A stretch of DNA of 64,000 nt, from positions 248,001-312,000 of the forward strand of contig NZ_WTYR01000001.1 of assembly GCF_009827575.1 (NCBI RefSeq). Direction: 5' to 3'. Of this stretch, positions 60,951 to 64,000 are shown one piece after another. The notes below the pieces were generated by a model that made no database searches, was not told the DNA's origin, and saw only the letters and a program-made list of their open reading frames with translations. The position numbers were made by a program, and so were the translations under genes. The DNA comes from Alteriqipengyuania halimionae. GTDB lineage: Bacteria; Pseudomonadota; Alphaproteobacteria; Sphingomonadales; Sphingomonadaceae. Positions within the stretch are counted from its first letter, which is position 1, and each line of letters starts with the position of its first letter.

Positions 60951-61616
60951 GTGATGATCGAGACGGCCCGGTCGCAAGGCACGTGGTGTCAGTCCTACCA
61001 TCTGACTCCTGCTTTCGCACGGCACTCTTCCGGAGTCGTGGAGATTTATGCGGATGGTTTCCCGAAGGAATGGCTAAAGCTTTACGGAGATCCGGCTTTC
61101 CGCGCATTCGATCCGTTGCCGGATCAGGTGATCGCGCAAGGGCGCACCATGACGTGGCTGGAAGCAAAGGATGAGGTACTCGCCAAGGGCAATGTCCCTC
61201 CACAGACGGTCGAGTACTTCGAAAAATCGCATGCCGCGGGCCTTGTACATGGTGTCGCGATCCCGTTGTACGGCCCCAACTACCGCAATGCTTACGCCTC
61301 CTACGGGTTCGTGGATGAAGTCAGCATCGACGACAAGCGTGTTCGCACATTGATCGCCGTGGCGAGTGCCACTCACCGCCGTATCGTTGATTTTCTTAAC
61401 CAGCCGGTCGACCACCATATCGCGCTTTCAAACCGTGAACGCGAGGTGCTGTTCGGCATCTCGAGAGGGCATTCGAACAACGAAATTGCCAGCCTGCTCG
61501 GGATCTCGCCCGAGACGGTTTCGACCTATGTAAAGCGACTCTTCGCCAAACTGGAGACACGTGACCGCATCGGCGCGACGATCAAGGGACTGAAATTCGG
61601 CCTGATCCACGTCTGA
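60951..61616 (+). CDS. LuxR-family regulator (copy 2), 5' end damaged
   Basis: This is a 221-residue frame similar to the LuxR gene at 59,671 over its whole length (QSYHLTP, DPLPDQVIAQGRTMTW, GLVHGVAIPLYGPN, ISPETVSTYVKRLFAKLETRDRIGATIKGLKFGLI). The six AHL-domain residues are kept: Trp41, Tyr45, Asp54, Pro55, Trp69 and Gly97. The GTG at 60951 has no ribosome site and lies about 19 residues inside the domain. Homologous codons continue upstream (AIAIANIDAIDDVANV) without any ATG, GTG or TTG before the winged-helix remnant. The natural start and promoter therefore seem deleted. It may be poorly expressed or inactive. Confidence 0.75.
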   Translation: MMIETARSQGTWCQSYHLTPAFARHSSGVVEIYADGFPKEWLKLYGDPAFRAFDPLPDQVIAQGRTMTWLEAKDEVLAKGNVPPQTVEYFEKSHAAGLVHGVAIPLYGPNYRNAYASYGFVDEVSIDDKRVRTLIAVASATHRRIVDFLNQPVDHHIALSNREREVLFGISRGHSNNEIASLLGISPETVSTYVKRLFAKLETRDRIGATIKGLKFGLIHV

Positions 61617-61647
61617 CTTTTGGCTCTGGCCAACAAGCATGGCCTCG

Positions 61648-61663
61648 CTTACATTTGTGTAAG
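61648..61663. promoter_or_regulatory. palindromic operator upstream of monooxygenase
   Basis: CTTACATTTGTGTAAG has perfect 6-base arms and ends 13 bases before the monooxygenase ATG. It shares the CTTAC-N6-GTAAG core, and the following TA(A)GGGA(A)GAG leader, with the P450 gene at 18,888. Confidence 0.7.
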
Positions 61664-61676
61664 TAGGGAGAGCCAG

Positions 61677-63182
61677 ATGACTGCAAGCCAAATTGCCGAG
61701 ACCACTTTCGATTACGATGTCCTGATCGTCGGAGCGGGCATCTCCGGAATCGGAATGGCGGCGCATCTGGAGAGCATGTGCCCCGATCGCACCTATGCCC
61801 TGCTCGAGCGGCGCGAACAGCTCGGCGGTACGTGGGACCTGTTTCGGTACCCCGGCATACGCTCCGATAGCGACATGCACACGCTCGGCTTCGTCTTCGA
61901 ACCGTGGAAGCACGAGAAATCGATCGCCGATGGGCCGGCGATCCTCGACTATCTCAACCGCATCGCCGACGAACGCGGGATCCGCGATCACATCCGCTGC
62001 AACAGCAAGGTCGTATCGGCCGATTTCGATATCGACAGCGCGCGCTGGACGGTCACGCTAGAGGGCGGCGACACGCTGACCTCGCGCTGGCTCTATCTCG
62101 GCTCGGGCTATTACGATTACGACGAACCGCACGATGCCGGGTTCGAAACCAGCGCGTTCGGCGGCACGATCATCCACCCGCAATTCTGGCCCGAGGATCT
62201 TGATTATACGGGAAAGAAAGTGGTGGTGATCGGATCGGGCGCGACCGCGGTCACGATCGTGCCTTCGATGGCCGACAAGGCGGCGCGTGTGACCATGCTC
62301 CAGCGCACGCCGACCTATTATTTCTCGCGCCCGGCCAAGGATCGTTTGGCGAACTTCCTGCGCAAGGTCTTGCCCGAAGAGACCGCCTATCGCTTCACCC
62401 GCTGGAAGAACGTGAAGATGCAGGACATCGGCTTCAAGCGCGCGCGGACGAAGCCGGAGAAGGTCAAACAGTTCCTGTTCAAGCGGGTCCGCAAGGAGCT
62501 GGGCGAGGCGTTCGATGAGGAGGCTTTCACCCCGCCTTACGATCCGTGGGATCAGCGGCTCTGTCTGGTGCCCGATGCCGATTTGTTTCGCGCCATTCGC
62601 GAAGGGCGGGCGAACATCGAAACCGGGCATATCGAGGCTTTCGAGGAGGGCGGCGTTCGCCTCAACTCGGGCGATTTGATCAAGGCCGATATCATCGTCA
62701 CCGCGACCGGGCTGAAACTCGCCATGGCTGGCAAGATCGACATTTCGGTAGAGGGCGAACCGGTCGTTTTCGAGAACCGCTTCTATTACAAGGGCGCGAT
62801 GTTTTCGAACCTGCCGAACCTTTCGGCGGTGTTCGGCTATCTCAATGCCAGTTGGACGCTTCGCGCCGACCTCGTGGCCGAATACACTTGCCGCGTGCTC
62901 AACCGGATGGACGACAAGGGCGCCGATCTCGCCACCCCAGTCCTGCCCGAGAATCACGGGCTGGAGGAAGACGACATTTTCGATTTCTCCTCCGGCTATA
63001 TCCAGCGTGCCAAGGAGATCATGCCGCGCAATGCCACCGCGATGCCGTGGCGGCTGAATCAGGAATATGTCCGCGATCGCAAGGACATGAAAACCGGGCG
63101 GATCGAGGACGGAGTGCTTGCGTTCGGCAAGGCTGCGGCAAGCGCGCAGGTCGAGCGTGACACGCTGGAGCCTGCGGAGTAG
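61677..63182 (+). CDS. Baeyer-Villiger-type flavin monooxygenase
   Basis: This is a 501-residue FAD/NADPH-dependent oxygenase. The FAD Rossmann motif GAGISGIG is at 19-26, the type I Baeyer-Villiger fingerprint FGGTIIHPQFWP at 161-172 and the NADPH motif GSGATA at 186-191. FENRFYYKGAMFSNLPNL is a family block near 375. Such enzymes insert oxygen next to ketones, often in steroid, terpene or lipid breakdown. The start at 61677 was chosen for the GGGAGAG site and because it follows the palindromic operator shared with the P450 gene. The frame extends 19 codons further but across the operator. Confidence 0.92.
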   Translation: MTASQIAETTFDYDVLIVGAGISGIGMAAHLESMCPDRTYALLERREQLGGTWDLFRYPGIRSDSDMHTLGFVFEPWKHEKSIADGPAILDYLNRIADERGIRDHIRCNSKVVSADFDIDSARWTVTLEGGDTLTSRWLYLGSGYYDYDEPHDAGFETSAFGGTIIHPQFWPEDLDYTGKKVVVIGSGATAVTIVPSMADKAARVTMLQRTPTYYFSRPAKDRLANFLRKVLPEETAYRFTRWKNVKMQDIGFKRARTKPEKVKQFLFKRVRKELGEAFDEEAFTPPYDPWDQRLCLVPDADLFRAIREGRANIETGHIEAFEEGGVRLNSGDLIKADIIVTATGLKLAMAGKIDISVEGEPVVFENRFYYKGAMFSNLPNLSAVFGYLNASWTLRADLVAEYTCRVLNRMDDKGADLATPVLPENHGLEEDDIFDFSSGYIQRAKEIMPRNATAMPWRLNQEYVRDRKDMKTGRIEDGVLAFGKAAASAQVERDTLEPAE

Positions 63183-63192
63183 GCCCTTCGGC

Positions 63193-63954
63193 ATGGCCGA
63201 AAACCGCATCTACACCGCCGCTCTGATCGTCATCGGTGACGAGATCCTGTCGGGCCGCACGCACGACAAGAACATCGCACAAGTGGCCAGCTGGCTGCAG
63301 GTCCAGGGCATCCGCCTCGCCGAAGTGCGTGTGGTGCCGGATGTGCAGGAGACGATCGTTGCAGCGGTCAATGCCTTGCGAAACAGCCACGACTACATGT
63401 TCACCACCGGCGGTATCGGCCCGACTCATGATGACATCACCGTCGATGCCGTAGCCGCCGCACTCGACGTGACCGTGGTGGTGCATCCCGAAGCGCGCGC
63501 GATGCTGGAGCGCTATTACGCCAGCATCGGCAAGGAATTGACCGAGGCGCGCCTGCGCATGGCGCGCGTGCCTGAAGGTGCGGATCTCATTCCCAACCGG
63601 ATGAGCGGAGCGCCGGGCATCAAGATCGGTAACATCCACATGATGGCAGGCGTGCCCCACATCACCGCCGGCATGCTCGATGCGCTGACTGGCACGCTCG
63701 AAGGTGGCGCGCCGCTGATTGCCGAAACGATCGGCTGCTGGACGGCGGAAAGCGAAGTCGCCGATATCCTGCGCGAAGTCGAAAAGGCGCATGCCCAGTG
63801 CCAGATCGGCTCTTACCCGTTCTTCCGCGAGGGCAAGGTCGGCGCCAATTTCGTGATCCGCTCGACCGATCGCGACGAATTGGCCAGCGCCATTGATACA
63901 CTATGCGACGCGCTCGCCACGGCCGGGTTCGACTTCACACCCGGCGGAATTTGA
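63193..63954 (+). CDS. CinA-type molybdopterin-binding domain protein
   Basis: This is a 253-residue cytoplasmic protein consisting of the MoaB/Mog-like domain found at the N-terminus of CinA (ALIVIGDEILSGRTHDKN, TTGGIGPTHDDITVDAVA, MAGVPHITAGML). The C-terminal amidohydrolase (PncC) domain is absent. Relatives cleave ADP-ribose pyrophosphate or FAD-like nucleotides, or bind molybdopterin, so the reaction is open. It starts ten bases after the monooxygenase stop and may be co-transcribed. Confidence 0.88.
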   Translation: MAENRIYTAALIVIGDEILSGRTHDKNIAQVASWLQVQGIRLAEVRVVPDVQETIVAAVNALRNSHDYMFTTGGIGPTHDDITVDAVAAALDVTVVVHPEARAMLERYYASIGKELTEARLRMARVPEGADLIPNRMSGAPGIKIGNIHMMAGVPHITAGMLDALTGTLEGGAPLIAETIGCWTAESEVADILREVEKAHAQCQIGSYPFFREGKVGANFVIRSTDRDELASAIDTLCDALATAGFDFTPGGI

Positions 63955-64000
63955 TCCCGCCCTTGCCACTTGCGATGCATCCCTTATCAAGATGGATACG

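Overview
The window is G+C-rich, densely packed bacterial chromosome and reads as an alphaproteobacterium of the order Sphingomonadales, most likely the Erythrobacteraceae (Erythrobacter, Qipengyuania or Altererythrobacter type). This is inferred from gene content: an NDUFA12-type complex I subunit, a DUF1674 (SdhAF4-like) protein, an imuA-imuB-dnaE2 cassette behind an alphaproteobacterial GAAC-N7-GAAC LexA box, bphO-bphP, and many TonB/Tat/lipoprotein-type exported enzymes. No plasmid, phage, IS or CRISPR signature is intact, and most genes are housekeeping or envelope functions.

Layout. 1-8,420: the end of a PAS-GGDEF cyclase, an SLC13 transporter, a nitronate monooxygenase, a YceI lipoprotein, a TM2 protein, a dienelactone hydrolase, an SPFH/NfeD pair and msrB. 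8,514-18,833: a class A PBP, then leftward hflK-hflC-HtrA, and rightward mrp, an IorB-like molybdenum hydroxylase subunit and hemH. 18,856-24,234: a cytochrome P450 with a palindromic operator, msrA with a DUF1674 gene, an exported methyltransferase-like protein, a SIMPL lipoprotein, aguB, folK and tRNA-Lys. 24,235-25,071 is a gene-poor relic that ends in a decayed copy of the tRNA-Lys 3' half. 25,028-30,746: SOS-type mutagenesis cassette imuA-imuB-dnaE2.

30,786-41,392 is a transport region. The dctB-dctD two-component genes face dctA, an alpha/beta hydrolase, a TonB-dependent receptor, an M14 carboxypeptidase and a TonB-like protein. Two near-identical 17-bp sites lie exactly 32 bp apart in the divergent gap. 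41,401-46,419: GDP-mannose precursor genes (manC and a ManA-type isomerase) and leftward bphO-bphP, a red-light sensor whose kinase carries a fused receiver. 46,501-50,701: a PHA-granule-type protein, an XpaC-like protein, TelA and a fatty acyl-AMP ligase. 50,823-58,819: recX, DUF192, NDUFA12, DUF2155, aat, tRNA-Trp, serS with an unusual internal insertion, surE, a K+ channel and rimO.

58,841-61,616 is the most unusual stretch: a divergent winged-helix/LuxR gene pair present twice in tandem. The first copy looks intact. The second is decayed, with an in-frame stop in the winged-helix gene and loss of the shared promoter region. Both LuxR proteins keep all six residues typical of acyl-homoserine-lactone binding, yet no luxI is in the window. 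A Baeyer-Villiger-type monooxygenase follows. Its leader carries the same CTTAC-N6-GTAAG palindrome, in the same place, as the P450 gene 43 kb away, so both are probably controlled by one regulator encoded elsewhere. The window ends with a CinA-type molybdopterin-binding protein.
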